This document shows, in pieces, positions 36,175-48,921 of a DNA stretch of 64,000 nucleotides. The DNA lies in assembly GCA_003439945.1 (NCBI GenBank), contig QVRM01004774.1:481501-545500 (forward strand), given 5' to 3'. The notes under the pieces are model-generated. The model had not been told where the DNA came from and ran no database searches. It saw nothing but the letters and a program-made list of their open reading frames with translations. The translations under genes were made by a program, and so were the position numbers. Position 1 is the stretch's first letter. Each line of letters starts with the position of its first letter. Source of the stretch: Dermanyssus gallinae. Lineage: Eukaryota; Arthropoda; Arachnida; Mesostigmata; Dermanyssidae.

Positions 36175-37112
36175 GGTCGTCGATGACGAAAGTCATTGTC
36201 GGATCGTAGGATTTTGGCGCATGAGTGCACCGCTTAGAACGCCTTCCAAGGCTAGGGAGGGTAGGGAGAGGAACGGCGCGCCTATCGGAGTATAACGTGT
36301 ACCTACGAGCCGTCATCGCAACAAAAAAGCAGTTCGAGTACAATGCATGGACCTCTCCCGACTATTGGCGACTACTACTAATGCTACTGCTACGACCAAA
36401 AGAGAGCTCTCCAAGAGGGTTTTTCTTTCAGCCGACCATCCGACAGCAGTAGAGGTGTACCGAAGCCAGATGCTTGTCGTGATAGCCCGCCTTTAGGCAT
36501 GCCCGGACGATGGCCAGCGGCGGCTGCACAGCGAGAGATCTTGCGAGAGGAGCGTTTGATGTTCTCATATACGCACACGTCCACCTACACCCATACAGGA
36601 GTATCGTCTTCCTTTCAATTTCCTTTTTTAGTCGGCCGTCTCCCAAGAGTTTGATCAGCGCCATGCGCGTAAGCCAGCTTCTTGAAGCTTAAATTTTTTC
36701 CCTCTTCATTTCTTTGTTCATTCTTTCTTTGTTCATACTTTCTTTGTTGAGTTGAGCCTTGTGCTTATCAACACCAGAACGTTCAGCAGCGTTGTGTTTT
36801 ATCGCACATTTGATTATTACAGTTTTATTTTTGTAGTCACACTTGAATGAGGGCCTAGCACTCTAAGCTTCTCCTTCCGGCTGCTTTGAGGAACCTCTCG
36901 GTCGGATTAAAGTGTGCACGCTGATATTCCTCACCATCTTCCTCATAATCTTAAAGTATTAAGGGCCCTTCCCGATACAGATTGGCTCCACTGCTGACTC
37001 AAAGTGAAGTTTATTGCCTCTGGTCCAGGCATCCTTAAAGACATGCGGGTGAGCCACATTAGTCGTTGTATACTGTACGACAGTACAAGTCTTTTCTTTA
37101 TCTCATTTGTTC

Positions 37113-37116
<4 letters not shown>

Positions 37117-37204
<88 letters not shown>
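37117..37204. repeat. (TA)n microsatellite, about 88 bp
   Basis: One of the two longest uninterrupted TA arrays in the window. The interval 36200-37116 has no gene I recognise. Confidence 0.96.
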
Positions 37205-37206
<2 letters not shown>

Positions 37207-37570
37207 TGCGTATATAATAATGATTTTTAATTATTTACAAGCTTTAACCAGGTGCTCCCTACGTGTGCCCTAACACCGACCTCGCCCGCTACTCGTGAGT
37301 GTAACCGAATTCTATGAAGTTGCTTGTTCTCGCTTTATATCTCAGTGTGGGATTGTGCCCGAGGCTTGCACCAATATGTTTATCTCAATATGTGCATACA
37401 TAGGTATGTACGTAGGTGATAGGCGTCCGTATACGTGTATTTATTTCTTGCGAATCCGTTCACGACTGGTTGGCATTTGTGTTTACGTTTTGTCTGCGTT
37501 CCCACAGGGCAAAGACGTAATCTCCGATTGGCGAGGTTATATAGTTGTTTGTTTGAGTCTATTTGTTAGT

Positions 37571-38308
37571 TTAAATGCCCAGTGTTATTGCTTTTGTGGT
37601 CTTGATTTGCGCCTTGTGTGTTTCGCTTGCTGAGCCGCTTTCTGTTTTGTGTCTCAGGTTCTCGTTACCGCTGTCATAAGTTTGGTTTTTAGTTTGAATC
37701 CATATTTGGTTATCATTTTGTTTCGTGCGTTTTCGTTCTCTTTTGTATTCTCTTTCTGTTGTTCTCTTTGGTTGACTTCGTAGGTGACGACGATGCTGGC
37801 ACTTCATTTCCTTCGGGGACAGTCGAATCATTTGATGTCGTTCGATAAGAAAAAAGTAAGTCCAATATCTTACTGCTGAAAGTCCGCCACATTTCGATAC
37901 TCCCATAAAAGCATACGTAAAATTTAAAGCGCGTAAGTAAAATTTTGACCCGTTAATAAAATAATATTTTACATTCTCGTGTACAAGGTCTTCCAGAAAG
38001 TTCTGACGGGCCTTTAAAAAAAGTTTATCAATTAATTTAATATCTACGGTATCGCCATATTTTCTATAATCTTCGTCCACTGCTATCATTGGCCGAAGAT
38101 TCATCGTTTTTAGTCGTAAAAAGTGGTTGACGCAGTTTTTAATAGCCCCAAGCCTTCCAGTGTTTTAGTTCTCTCAGAGAATTCTGAAACGAGCAAAACA
38201 TCTGAGTTCTGTGGCAAAGCCAGGTCTATAAGGTGGGTAGTGCAAATCATTTCAGACAAAATCCAGCAACTTTGGGACAGGTCGCCGTAGATGCATGCAG
38301 ACGGCCCT
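37571..38308 (-). CDS. Unassigned 245-codon open frame
   Basis: The longest non-repetitive open frame in the window. From an ATG at 38104 it reads MNLRPMIAVDEDYRKYGDTV, then KLIDKLFLKARQNFLEDLVH and YYFINGSKFYLRALNFTYAF. The same frame stays open upstream to about 38308 (LPQNSDVLLVSEFSERTKTL, then GAIKNCVNHFLRLKT). The last 80 residues are Lys/Arg/Gln/Thr-rich and low in complexity. In DNA this AT-rich a 245-codon stop-free run is unlikely by chance, which suggests an exon, a recently lost mobile-element protein or a viral relic. I found no family motif and do not assign a function. Confidence 0.3.
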
Positions 38309-39226
38309 TTTCATGGTTGAATACGAGATTAATGGTATTACTGCAAATCTTTCGTGGCCCTGGTGAAGCTTATAAGAGTACACCACGCCTTTCCGATTCC
38401 TTCCACCAAATACAGAGTCTGGAATTTTTCGCATAAAGGTCTGCGTGTTCGCAACGGTGTTGGGCGGTGTGGTATTGCGTAAGTGCGAATGGACTCATCC
38501 ACGCGCCGCGTTTACCTTAAGTGTGATCTCGTCGAGTTTCAAATATGTATCTATTACAACCTACGAAAGCAGCTATTTCGTCTGGGTCCACCGGGAACGG
38601 CCGACTCGTCTGTGGTTGATGTGTCACATCAAAATACCTCTACTACGAGAGCGATTAACAGATCAACCCTTGTTGACAGCACACGCTCATCTCCACCAGG
38701 ATTCGCCGAGGTCGAGAGGAACCCACTGACCAATAGAACGTTCTGGAACACCCAACATATAATGCACATGAATGTTTATACATATATTCCAGTAAGTAAA
38801 GTTTAAAGAATAATAAAACTAACGCTGAACCGTATCTAGTGCGGTTTAAAATACTGCACTTAATGAGTAAAATGATTCGAATGAGTCTCTTGTCAATCGC
38901 CGAGCGTAAGAACGGAAGTGTTAAAATCCAACCCACTTGATTATAGCGCCATTTGTATTGATGTTTGGGTAGATAGAAAAATCAAACCGATTCTTCCACA
39001 GACAGCGGTGAGAGAAAATGGCAAACTCGAGCATGTCAGTTGTACGACAGCCATCCAAAAAATTGGCTGCATACTGTTTTTTTTGTAAAACTTCCGGCAA
39101 GAATTATGTAGATGCTTTAAAACAACACATCTATGCATTGATAACAGCATTCCACTTTCTGCACACCAGCACCCAACGTATAAACTACACGCATTGCATA
39201 TAACAAAATAGATGCATAGTCTTCTT

Positions 39227-39770
39227 AAGGTACCCCCGAGGGTGCAGGCAACGGGTGACTGAGATCACAATCCACCCTCACGCGAAAAGGCCGGTTTTGT
39301 AAATAAGAGCTCTCGATTATCCTATGTAACATGCTCTGATAAACGCATGTACCCTTAAAAGTACTCTTCTGGCCAAATGAATTTATAAACATAGCCCAGT
39401 CCTGTGACATCTCGAAAAGTTGAGCACATGTTAATTAAAAACTGAAGCCGTGTTGAACGTACTCGAGTAGTTTTTTGTACAATAAACTTCGTATGAGCGC
39501 CACATGTAGTTTTTCTATGATGCAACATGCAATAGAGCACTGTGATACTGGTCTGTAATTTTCTACATATGCTATATGCCCTTTCCTATGGATTGAGGTT
39601 ATAATACTTTGCTTAAACACACCAGGAACGATACCATCATTATAGGATTTCTTAAAAATCTACTTAATTGGCTCTGAATTTAATCAACTTGTCTTTACAA
39701 ACAGGTGGTATGCCACCTTTTATCTTTGGCCGCACATTCACAAACTCTCAAGTATGAAGGAAAGTGACCT
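39227..39770 (-). pseudogene. Jockey/CR1-like LINE reverse transcriptase fragment
   Basis: On the - strand, in three successive frames: VFKQSIITSIHRKGHIAYVE then NYRPVSQCSIA (RT finger block with the conserved NYRP), IEKLHVALIRSLLYKKLLEY then QHGF (block 2), a degenerate region around the D-x-FSKAFD position, and finally FRVRVDCDLSHPLPAPSGVP, which matches the block just before 'QGSVLGPLLF'. The element ends there. Frameshifts and stops make it non-functional. Confidence 0.72.
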
Positions 39771-40044
39771 AATCAGTTCGGTCAAGGGGAGCAGCAATTT
39801 GACTTATAGTCCATTTGTTTATAGTCAAGCTTCTCCGGACCAACTGATTTTTCACAAGAATAAACTACAATTGAGAAGTTAACAGCCGTGTGATCAGAGA
39901 CAACAGGATTAGGTCATAGAGCAAGATTTTCAATTGTGCCAAGATCAGTACAAGGTCAAGTATCGATCTAGCATCACGTGTTGGCATCGTAACAAGTTAA
40001 AAACGATTATAGAATCAACAATTCAATAGGAATTTGACAAGAAA

Positions 40045-41066
40045 TGTTTTGTTTAGGGGAGAGAGAGTGAAATTTATAAAAGTAGTTATTCTGCCTTTTT
40101 TCTCTTACATAGTTGTGCAGAATCTACGTTTGCGGGAGAACCAGTCAACGCATGAAGGAACCGATTATACCGGCGTGTTCGCAAAATTCTGCACAACGGA
40201 AGACACTTCACTAGCTTGGTAGCGAAAGTGAATAACCAGACTGAGGAAAGTCATAAAAAGTCGATACTTTGTTATGTCTTACGTTGACGCTTTTTCGTGG
40301 AAAATCGTATTTTTTTTCTTTTACGACAAAACATTTATGTCCAAAATACCAGTCTCACGCAATAGCAAATTTAATGCCCGCCATTCGTACCAAAGTGATG
40401 GTGCTGCGTTACGTAGTTGTCAAGTAACTAAGCTTTTTCCATAGCCATATTGAAAGCGAAGGCATGCATACTTGCATAGGGTGTATGAGAGAGTTAGGTA
40501 CATATTTTGAGGTTTGGTAGAACTCGGCAAGAGAATAATTTTTCCTAGTGGAAGGAGGGGGTGGAAACGTCTTGGCAACATTTTACGGTTCTAAACGTGA
40601 AAACTTCCACCTGAAATATAACAACTATGACTATCGAAAAAGCTTAGTTACTTGACAACTAGATAACGCAGCATTATTGCAATTGCGTGGGAGTGATCTT
40701 TTGGACGTACAGTTTTGGTCGTAATGGAAAATGTTTACGATTTTTCATGAAAAAGCGTTAACTCAACATATCGACTATTTTTGACTTTCCTAAATCTGGT
40801 TATTCGCTTTTCGCTACACAAGCTAGTGAAATGTCTTCTTATTGTGCAGATTTTGCCTCCAAACATGCCGGTGTAATCGGTTTCTTTATGCGTTGACTGG
40901 TTCTCCCGCAAGCGTAGACTTCGCACAACTATGTAGGAAAAAAAGGCAGAAAAATACTTTTATAAACTTCACTCTCTCTCCTAAACAAGACGTTTCCGCG
41001 TCCTCGTTCCATTGGGAAAAATTATTTTCTTGCCGAGTTCTACCAAACCTCGCAATAAGTACATAA
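40045..41066. mobile_element. Fold-back element cluster, family B
   Basis: The segment 40045-40455 is an inverted copy of about 40620-40993: GTTTAGGGGAGAGAGAGTGA near 40051 pairs with CACTCTCTCTCCTAAAC near 40970-40987, and GTTGTCAAGTAACTAAGC near 40426 pairs with GCTTAGTTACTTGACAAC near 40642-40660. In the spacer, 40478-40576 (AGGTTTGGTAGAACTCGGCA) matches the complement of the right end 40979-41066. The result is one element with its own termini plus an extra inverted half. The right end runs into (TA)n. No coding capacity. Confidence 0.75.
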
Positions 41067-41069
41067 CAA

Positions 41070-41169
<100 letters not shown>

Positions 41170-42607
41170 TTCAAAGCGTTCTCGCCCCCTCCCTCTCTCT
41201 CTCCATATATGTATATACAATCCGGGTACATCGGTGGTAAGATAACTACCTCATATCCTGGAAGCTATAGACTTGAATCTAATACAATCCTGTAGATCGG
41301 TCTCCGTTGTCTTCACTTTAGATTAACTGAATGACGCGTTAGAATATGATGGGCCACGGCTAAAAGAGGTTTTAACTGAACGATAATTTAAGACACTTTC
41401 CTCTTTAATCTATGTACATGGTGATGATTGCTGTAGAGCATGCATACATACATGTGTCTGCGTGCGTTTATATAAGAAAAATATCGTAAAGAAATGGCAA
41501 AATAATTCGTTGGAATGCCGCGTAATAGGTCATTAATAGTTCTCTACTTATATTTTCTGATTGACTAAGGAGGCAGCAGTTATAGCAACGCCACGAATAT
41601 GCGGCTATACGGACCTATTCTCTCTAACTCATCTCCAGCCTAAACAGCTTGCCAAAGATAAACTAGCTGTACTTCGTTGTACAAGCTTGTTGGGTTGCAT
41701 GTTTAGCCATACCACCTGCCGTTGTGAAACAGGAGGATGAAATGCAATTTTCTCCGGCTTGCTGCGGGCTTACCGACTATTACAGCGAGCAATTCCGACC
41801 CTGACCTTAGATGACTTCTTCAGGGTCAATAGATCGGAAACGTGCATCTATCTTGCTTCATTATGTTTACTGATCCTACTGCTTGTGAAGAAAAAACAAT
41901 TTTGCTGCGAGTGAAAGTACCGCTCAATTTAATTAGGCATGTACACATAACCGCGGATTTTCGGGAATACGAATAATTGCAGTGTTTTTTGGGCATACGC
42001 GCCGAATGCACGGAGCGGCCAACAGCCAAGCATGAAGAGATCGAACAAGGCTGAAATGTGACTCTTTGTTGCTCAGGGCGAAAATCTGCGTTGTGTGCCA
42101 ATGTACCAAAGCATGTTTATGAAAAAAAATCACGCAACTCAAAAAAGGCCTGCACGAGTTCCGTTTTTTAGTATTTGGTCTCTGTTGCCAGGTAGAGTCG
42201 CAAAGATCACACTCTCTCTCTTTATCTCGATAAAGGTCGGTCGTACGCAAATGCGAAATGAAACCTCAGCCAGAGGCAGTGTGATGATCTGCCGGATATA
42301 GGACCGTTGATGCAGTGTTAATCTCTGGGCTCCTTCTTTCCTCACATACGCTTTTTAGCACAATTTTAGGCGAAATCAAACGATCCGTTGTCGCGTTGTG
42401 CATTGGTGGCATCTACTGGCTTTAAAAAGTCAAGTTTGGCTGGAATGCCGAAGAGTTATATCAGTAGACACTATACATATTTTTATCAGCAAGCGTATCG
42501 TCTTTGGTCTAAGGAGGTGTCAATAGCAGCTGCCCAAGCTTCGTATTTTCAAGCCGAAACGAAGTGTATTATATTAACGACGCATATATAAACAATTTAA
42601 ATATGTA

Positions 42608-42648
<41 letters not shown>

Positions 42649-42739
42649 GAGAGATGGATGATTTAAGTAAGGTTTTCTCCCATCTAAGCTTTATTGTTCT
42701 CGACTAAGAAGAGTACCCTATATGCCTATGTATGCATAT

Positions 42740-42800
42740 GTGTCTCACACCTGTGTGCCTCTTCCGATCGCGAGACGCACGCGAAAGCACCATGCCACAG
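42740..42800 (-). mobile_element. Possible SINE family S head
   Basis: CACACCTGTGTGCCTCTTCC, then GCGAGACGCACGCGAAAGCA and CCATGCCAC resembles the complement of the tRNA-like head of the SINE at 57483-57681, in diverged form. The body and tail are not recognised. Confidence 0.4.
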
Positions 42801-43373
42801 TAGTCAACACCTGCTTGGTTATAAAAGGTCCGCAAACCTTTGGACCGAATTTGCTGAAACCAATTGTTCTTCGTCAATGAGTACCTCATACACAGCATAT
42901 CACGATTTAGACCAGCACACTCAGCCACTTTAAGTGTATATATATATATCTTATCCCAGGTTTTGATACAGATAGGTTCGGCACTTGTTCACCAAATATA
43001 CACATATAGACATCCATGTATCTATGTGGTCAGGGATGCTAAAACGGAAATGGCCTGCGATTCTGACGCCATGAGCGGCGGGTTCGACGCATATTGTGTA
43101 GAAGCCGAGGACTTCATCATGTAGGCCAGTAATGCCTAATAAAGAAATTTTTATGTCTATTTTACACCCTGGCAATTACATTTTTGTTTTACGTGAACGG
43201 CTAAGATATGCCTATAGCGTCTGTCTACCATTACCATCGTGTTGTCGTTACTGATAAATGTATACGGACTCTGTCCAGCAGAGAAATTGCGTAGTAGAAA
43301 AACGACAGACACAACAGAAGCAATTAGACAGGCTTCTGGGCAATACTCATTTTTAAACAGTGCGTTAGCCACC

Positions 43374-43378
43374 CAACC

Positions 43379-43417
<39 letters not shown>

Positions 43418-43443
43418 ATATATTTAGATTGGGCGGCTAGCGC
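43374..43443. repeat. Inverted repeat around a (TA)n array
   Basis: AGTGCGTTAGCCACCCAACC on the left and its near-complement GATTGGGCGGCTAGCGCACT on the right flank a TA array, making a hairpin with a TA core. A second, separate inverted repeat follows at about 43480-43560 (TTAGCTAGAGCAGGGACTAC and TTCCTGCTCTAGCTA). Confidence 0.65.
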
Positions 43444-43832
43444 ACTTTATATATCTATCCGTATAATGACACCTGAAATTAGCTAGAGCAGGGACTACTG
43501 TGATATTAAGAAGAGTTCGCAAAATTATATTATTGTATATGGAGTTCCTGCTCTAGCTATGATCAATCATATTTCAGACGATGTAGAATTTTTTCCTTGG
43601 TTTTGCTAATGCTTGGTTTCTCAATTTTGTAATGCGTTTTTCCGTAATCGTGCAGTTTATGAACTTATGTCGGACAGCCTATCTAAAGTACAGCTAAAAA
43701 TGCATTTCACTCTTATACCAAACAATTCCGCTCCCCATTTCCATCGTCAAAAAATATTTTTCACCTTGACCATACCCCAGAGCTTTAGACGAGATTGTTC
43801 GGACACCCTGTATATATATATATATATATATA

Positions 43833-44462
43833 GTGCAGAGAAGCAGTTGGTCGGGCGAGGGAGGCATTGCTAATTTGACCGATATTTGTGTGTATTGTTG
43901 TTGTTGTTGTTTAAGTTGTTGTGGTTGTTTCTGTTGTTGCCGTTGTTCAAATTGTTGGACTATTGTTGTTCGCTCGCCGCTCACTGAGTTCATCATCTCC
44001 GAAATGAAGCGTCCGGCTTTTCTCGTTGCGTCGTTATCAAGGAGGCCCCGCTTTGCTATTTGTGTGCAGAAAACCCCTCGTCTTCTCCCATCTCTCCAGT
44101 CTCTCTCGCAAAATAGGACGAAGTCTGAGGAAACCTCTCTGGGAACGCGGGGGCCTTGTTCGTACGATCGGTTTCAACGCGATGTCATGGCGACCTCTTT
44201 ATTTGTCTTCTCTCAACTTGTCTTTGCCGTCGAATCCTTCTCGAAGCGTTCAGAAGCTTCAGAAGAAGAACAGATACCTGCCTTTACGGCGGCGGTGATG
44301 CGATGCGGCGTCTAACCCACTCGCATCCGGCTAACCGGCCGGAAGAGTCGAAACGGAGCAGATTCTACGTGACGCCGACAATGCAGGTGCCGCTGCTGCT
44401 GAAAACTGCCGGGCGAGATGATAATGGCGCGGGCGGATGCGCAAGAAGAAGAAGGAGATCAG
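43833..44462 (+). other. GC-richer stretch with overlapping open frames
   Basis: Begins with a (TTG)n tract and continues into about 450 bp in which all three forward frames stay open for 90 or more codons. None resembles a known protein. It could contain a first exon or promoter region, but nothing specific supports this. Confidence 0.2.
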
Positions 44463-44699
44463 AATAGAAGAGAGTAGAATGGAAGACTTCCCTTTGAGTA
44501 CATTTAACAGACTGGAAGATTCCAGTTTCGTCACAAAAAAAAACCTGAACCCAACGATCGAATAGACGCGTAATTCGATTTCACTGAGTAGTAGCCCCGC
44601 CGACAGGACACTTAGACGATTTCCTGTTCGTCCAATAAATTATGCATAGGCCTTAAAAGATCTCTCGCTAGTAGTAATGATATTCCGAGTTCCGACAAG

Positions 44700-45330
44700 T
44701 TGCTTAGCTGGTGATAATAATAATATATTTTTTTTTAATGGAACAAGGGTTTATTTTATCAGTATGTACATGTATCACAATTATCAATATATTACTTATA
44801 TAATATCTACAATATTGCTTATAATATTCTTATTGCTTGAGTGTCGGTGACCACTCAACATCATCTTGGCGTTGCCTCTCTGTAATTCTAATGACACTCT
44901 CTGTCGGAGGAAAGCGGTCGATCTTGGCTCCGCTGTGGTGTGGTAATAATAATAATAATAGCGGGTCAAGTTCGGAAGCGTGTCAAAAATCATGTTTGCA
45001 TTACCGCGCTGATTTTCTAAGGCAGTGCGCTGTGGCTCGGGTGTCCCCGTTCGATTTCTCGATAGTCTGACCGAATCTCCACAATATAGCCATGGCCTCC
45101 CATCCCCACACGCCCGATATCTCATAATAATAATAATAATAATAATAATAATATTTTTTGAAACAAGGGTTTATTTTTTTTATTAATATGTACATGTATC
45201 ACAATTACTAAGATATTACACGACCGTAGCTCCGCTGTGGCCTCAAAGAGCTTTCCCTCAACCTCTTTTGTCAGTTCTTGATAATAATAACAACTGTGGC
45301 GACGTCGATGTCGCCAGTTCGATTGCTGTT
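44700..45330 (-). mobile_element. Tandem LINE 3' tails ending in (TAA)n
   Basis: On the - strand two similar units occur. Each has a short coding remnant (FLRQRVSLELQRGNAKMML in one, ALENQRGNANMIFDTLP in the other), followed in the first by a tail ATTGTGATACATGTACATAC then AATAAACCCTTG and an (ATT)n run. The same tail occurs again at 45154-45215. The 'Q.GNA' motif is the typical end of some LINE ORF2 proteins, and AATAAA is a likely polyadenylation signal. Units are joined by (TAA)n at 44943-44961 and 45124-45152. Repeated insertion into, or priming from, the TAA tail of an older copy would explain the arrangement. Confidence 0.6.
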
Positions 45331-45351
45331 GTTGCTCGAATTTTCTTTGAG

Positions 45352-45387
<36 letters not shown>

Positions 45388-45389
45388 AT

Positions 45390-45931
45390 TTTCCGATTAC
45401 GACCAAAAATGTACGCCCAAAAGACTACTTTCAGGCAATAGTAAATTTAAATCAATTTTAATTATCGAAAAAACTTAGTTACTTGGCATCTACGTAACGC
45501 AGCATCATCACTTTGGTACAAAAATTATGGGCATCAAGTTTGCTATTGCCTGAGAGTAGTCTTTTGGACGTACATTTTTGGTCGTAATAGAAAATGTTTA
45601 CGATTCTGCGCGTAAAAGCATTAGGTTAAGACATGACAACATATCGACTTTTTATGACTTGTCCTAATCTGGCAATTCGCTTCGCTACGCAAGCTAGCGA
45701 AGTGTCTTCTTCTGTGCAGAATTTTCCGCCGAACACGCCGGTGTGATCGGTTCCTTCATGCGTTGAAGTTGAAGCTGGTTCTCCCGCAAACGCAATTTTT
45801 TCACAACTTTGTAGGAGAAAAAAGGCAACATAACTACTTTTATAAATTTCATTCTCTCTTATAAACAAGACGCTTCCGCCACCTTCTTCCATTAGGAAAA
45901 ATTAATTCCTTGCCCAGTTCTACCAAACCTT
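45390..45931. mobile_element. Fold-back element, family B, third copy
   Basis: Starts after a (TA)n array and ends in TACCAAACCTTATATGTATA beside another. Inner arms TACGACCAAAAATGTACGCC then AAAAGACTAC (45402 on) pair with GTAGTCTTTTGGACGTACAT then TTTTGGTCGTA (to about 45591). The right part (CAGAATTTTCCGCCGAACAC, TGGTTCTCCCGCAAACGC, CCTTGCCCAGTTCTACCAAA) matches the 40-41 kb and 14.4-kb copies. The left outer arm is missing. Confidence 0.72.
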
Positions 45932-46114
45932 ATATGTATATATATATATAGCTATACCTATATACGTGAGCCTTATAATGGCTCACGTACATACACGCAC
46001 GGCTCACATTTGGTACATTTGGCTCAACGGTGTTCCACGATTTCATCCTCTTGAAATCATAGAAAGTTTCGAAGCGAAGAAATTGAACTTTACCCTACTT
46101 ATCGATTTATCCTG

Positions 46115-46116
<2 letters not shown>

Positions 46117-46157
<41 letters not shown>

Positions 46158-46205
46158 CCCTACTTATCGATTATCCTGTAAATATATATATATATCTATA
46201 TATAT
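46117..46205. repeat. Duplicated unit with (TA)n
   Basis: ACCCTACTTATCGATT(T)ATCCTGTAAATATA occurs twice, at about 46091-46120 and 46157-46186, each followed by TA repeats. A local tandem duplication that includes the microsatellite. Confidence 0.65.
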
Positions 46206-46269
46206 GCCACGAGGTAGCGCCACATTACCTTTATGGTATATGACGGGGAAGTAACAGTTCTCATTATCG

Positions 46270-46830
46270 CGTATTAAATTCCAATCAAAAGCGACGTTTA
46301 GATTACGTGTTGCATGTCGGCACTTGTCGTAGGCGAGTGAAAACACGAATTCCGTACCGTTGGACAAAGTTTACAGGGAAATGCGTAAAAAAGCCAAAGA
46401 AGGCGAATACTGTTTTGTCGGCAGGGAAAAACCACTGTTTTTGGAATTTACAAAGAATTTTCTTTATGGGCTACTTACAGAAGGTTCAAATCGCAGGAGC
46501 TTAATGTTCGGATTAGTGAGTGAAAAGTGATTCTTCGCCATAGCAACGCTCCGTCTCACCTTCACAGTCGCAGTGACAGAATTGCATGCATTAGGGCTGG
46601 AACTGGTACAACGACCACTCTATCCTCCTGATTTGGCTCTTTGAGGCTTTTCCTCCTCCCAAACCTCAAGATCTGGCTTGCGGGAAATACATTTTTCTCC
46701 GATGAAGGGGTCATCGCCGCTGAGATGCGTTTTTAAAGGCATCTGGAAAAATATGACAAAATCCCAAAATTAGTAATTATTAATTAATCCTATTGAATTC
46801 TCTGTTTTTTTAAAGTAGACAACCCTTGTA
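46270..46830 (+). pseudogene. Mariner-like transposase remnant, catalytic half
   Basis: In shifting + frames: KKPKKANTVLSAGKNHCFWN then RIFFMGYLQKVQ matches the mariner block '..KVM..VFWD..GI...DYL.KG', with the first catalytic Asp replaced by Asn. After a gap, AVTELHALGLELVQRPLYPP followed by DLAL matches 'L..LG...L.HPPYSPDLAPSD', carrying the last catalytic Asp of the DD34D type. Then an F-rich stretch and a GNTFFSDEGVIAAE-like read in another frame. Frameshifts and a stop after DLAL make it dead. Confidence 0.65.
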
Positions 46831-48868
46831 TATAACAGGTAAATAGAAAAGTCCGTTGTATCGCCTGTCTATAATTTCAAAAAGCTCATGCAGACTACAC
46901 TGCCGGAGAGAAACGTTCTTCGGAAGTAATCAAATTAGTATAATGTGGTCTAGAATGTGCTTAGATGGCTCCTCTAGATGGCCAAAAACAGTTTCGGATG
47001 AGAAAACCGTGCTCGATATCTACAAACTCATAATGGCTGATCGCCGATTGAAGCTGTGTAAAGGCTATTGAGGATCGTTGAATTAGATGTGTTCAGCTTG
47101 AAGGATGACAATACTAAATAATTAATTGTACAGTGACTTAGTCCGTCTATTGTTTGTATTCTATGCTACGCATTTTTTTATTCACCTGCTGTGTATATAG
47201 AAAATAGTGAGGTTATTTCCGTTGCAGCGTAAATGCATCGGACCTACGTTATCCCATGGAGCCAGTAGTGATAAAAGCGACAAATTCGTCCTCGCTTATT
47301 CGTTTCGTCAGTTCATGAAATAATGTTGTTGTGCCTTTGCTGACATTCTTGGAGTTTGCAACTGGTGCAACTAGTACAAATTGGCATCGAGTTGCAATCC
47401 CTATATACTTTCGCTTCGGTTCAGCTTTTGCATGCATTGCGAATCACCCGGGCATCACGGCAGTTCTACATGTAGAAAGAAACTATGGTGTAGAACACTG
47501 TGACATCCCAGGCCAAGCTTCTACCACGAGACCACAATCGAAAACCGATTCGATCTGGCCTTTCTTTATCGTCACGACGCCTCCCCCCCATACAGCGAGG
47601 CTCGAGAGTGGATCGTAAAGAAAGGTTCTCAAAAGAACTCGTTTATGACCGCGTTTAGTTCTACATGCTTATGGATCTGCCCGGCCAGAGAGCCAACTCT
47701 TGGCCAGTTTAGCGGGTGTAGACCGTTCGAGTATCTCTCCGCACGCAAGGCAGTTAAATTGTTCGCGCAGAGCCGCTTCTATTGTCAATGGTGCGCCCAT
47801 GCTGTAGTATTGCACTCCAGCGCATGGTGCCGAATTGTTTAGAGGTAATCTGGCAATAAAATTTAGTTTCCTGCATATATCCGAATGACTTTCTGTTTTA
47901 AAAAAAGTGCGTTTAAATGGATACCATAGACGTTTTTTGAGTTAGTTATTTCATAAAGCTAATATGCCCGTGTATGCTGAACTCTACTTCACTGTATGCT
48001 TTTTTTCAATAAAAATAAATATTGGCTATGTTGCATATTTGTTGTAGCAGAAATCATTTATCAGAATTTCTTAATTGTTTAAGCATTTTAAGTCGGATTG
48101 ATTCTATATTCACTTCGAGTTGAATTGATTCGAGTCTATTTGTCTTTCATTTTCAGGTAAGTGGTGAATATTCTGTTTAACTTACTCTATCAAACTGAAA
48201 ATCACGGTGAGTGTATGCATTCGGGGAAGACTATGTGTATACATACTTCCGATGTGTTCAAGTTACCTCGACTAATCGCTTTGTTGGTCGAGCACTCCAA
48301 GCCTTTTTTTCCCTTTTCTGTGTGCAACAAGTTTAACGGTACGGTCACGTGCACCGTATATCCAAACAAATTCGTGCCTATGTTGTTTTATACTCAAATT
48401 AGTTCAATGTGCCGAAGATCTTCAGGAAAGCCTCTCCAAAATAAAAATAAAAACAATCTTTGTTTCTAGCTATACGCTCCAGTCCGAGGGTCTATTGCAG
48501 GGTATTTTAGTGAAGACGACGTTTCGACTCTTCCACGGCATGGGACGCCCAGAAAAGCTTTTAGGCCCAATCCTTCATCGACATTATTTCACCGAATTAG
48601 CCCTTGTTATTTGTCTGTTTCGGAATAGGCAAATATGTGATGGCGCATTCCCTGCAACAAGCTATAGTACTGGCCGTCCTCAGCGCGATGGGCAGCGACC
48701 TATAGTTTATTTGTATAACTTTGTTATGTTGGCACCTTGGAGTGAACTTTGCAGTGTCTCTGCGCCACCTATAGTGCATTTTCTACAGCTGGAATACACA
48801 TGTTGAAGAGCAATTGGTATGACCAACAAACTCGCTTGTTTCATGACCATTGATGCATTCGCAGGATT

Positions 48869-48921
<53 letters not shown>

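Noticed and set aside
43026..43145. Possible terminal exon ending in CVEAEDFIM with a following AATAAAG
   Set aside because: Only about 25 codons look coding, with no acceptor or homologue; AATAAA occurs by chance in AT-rich DNA.
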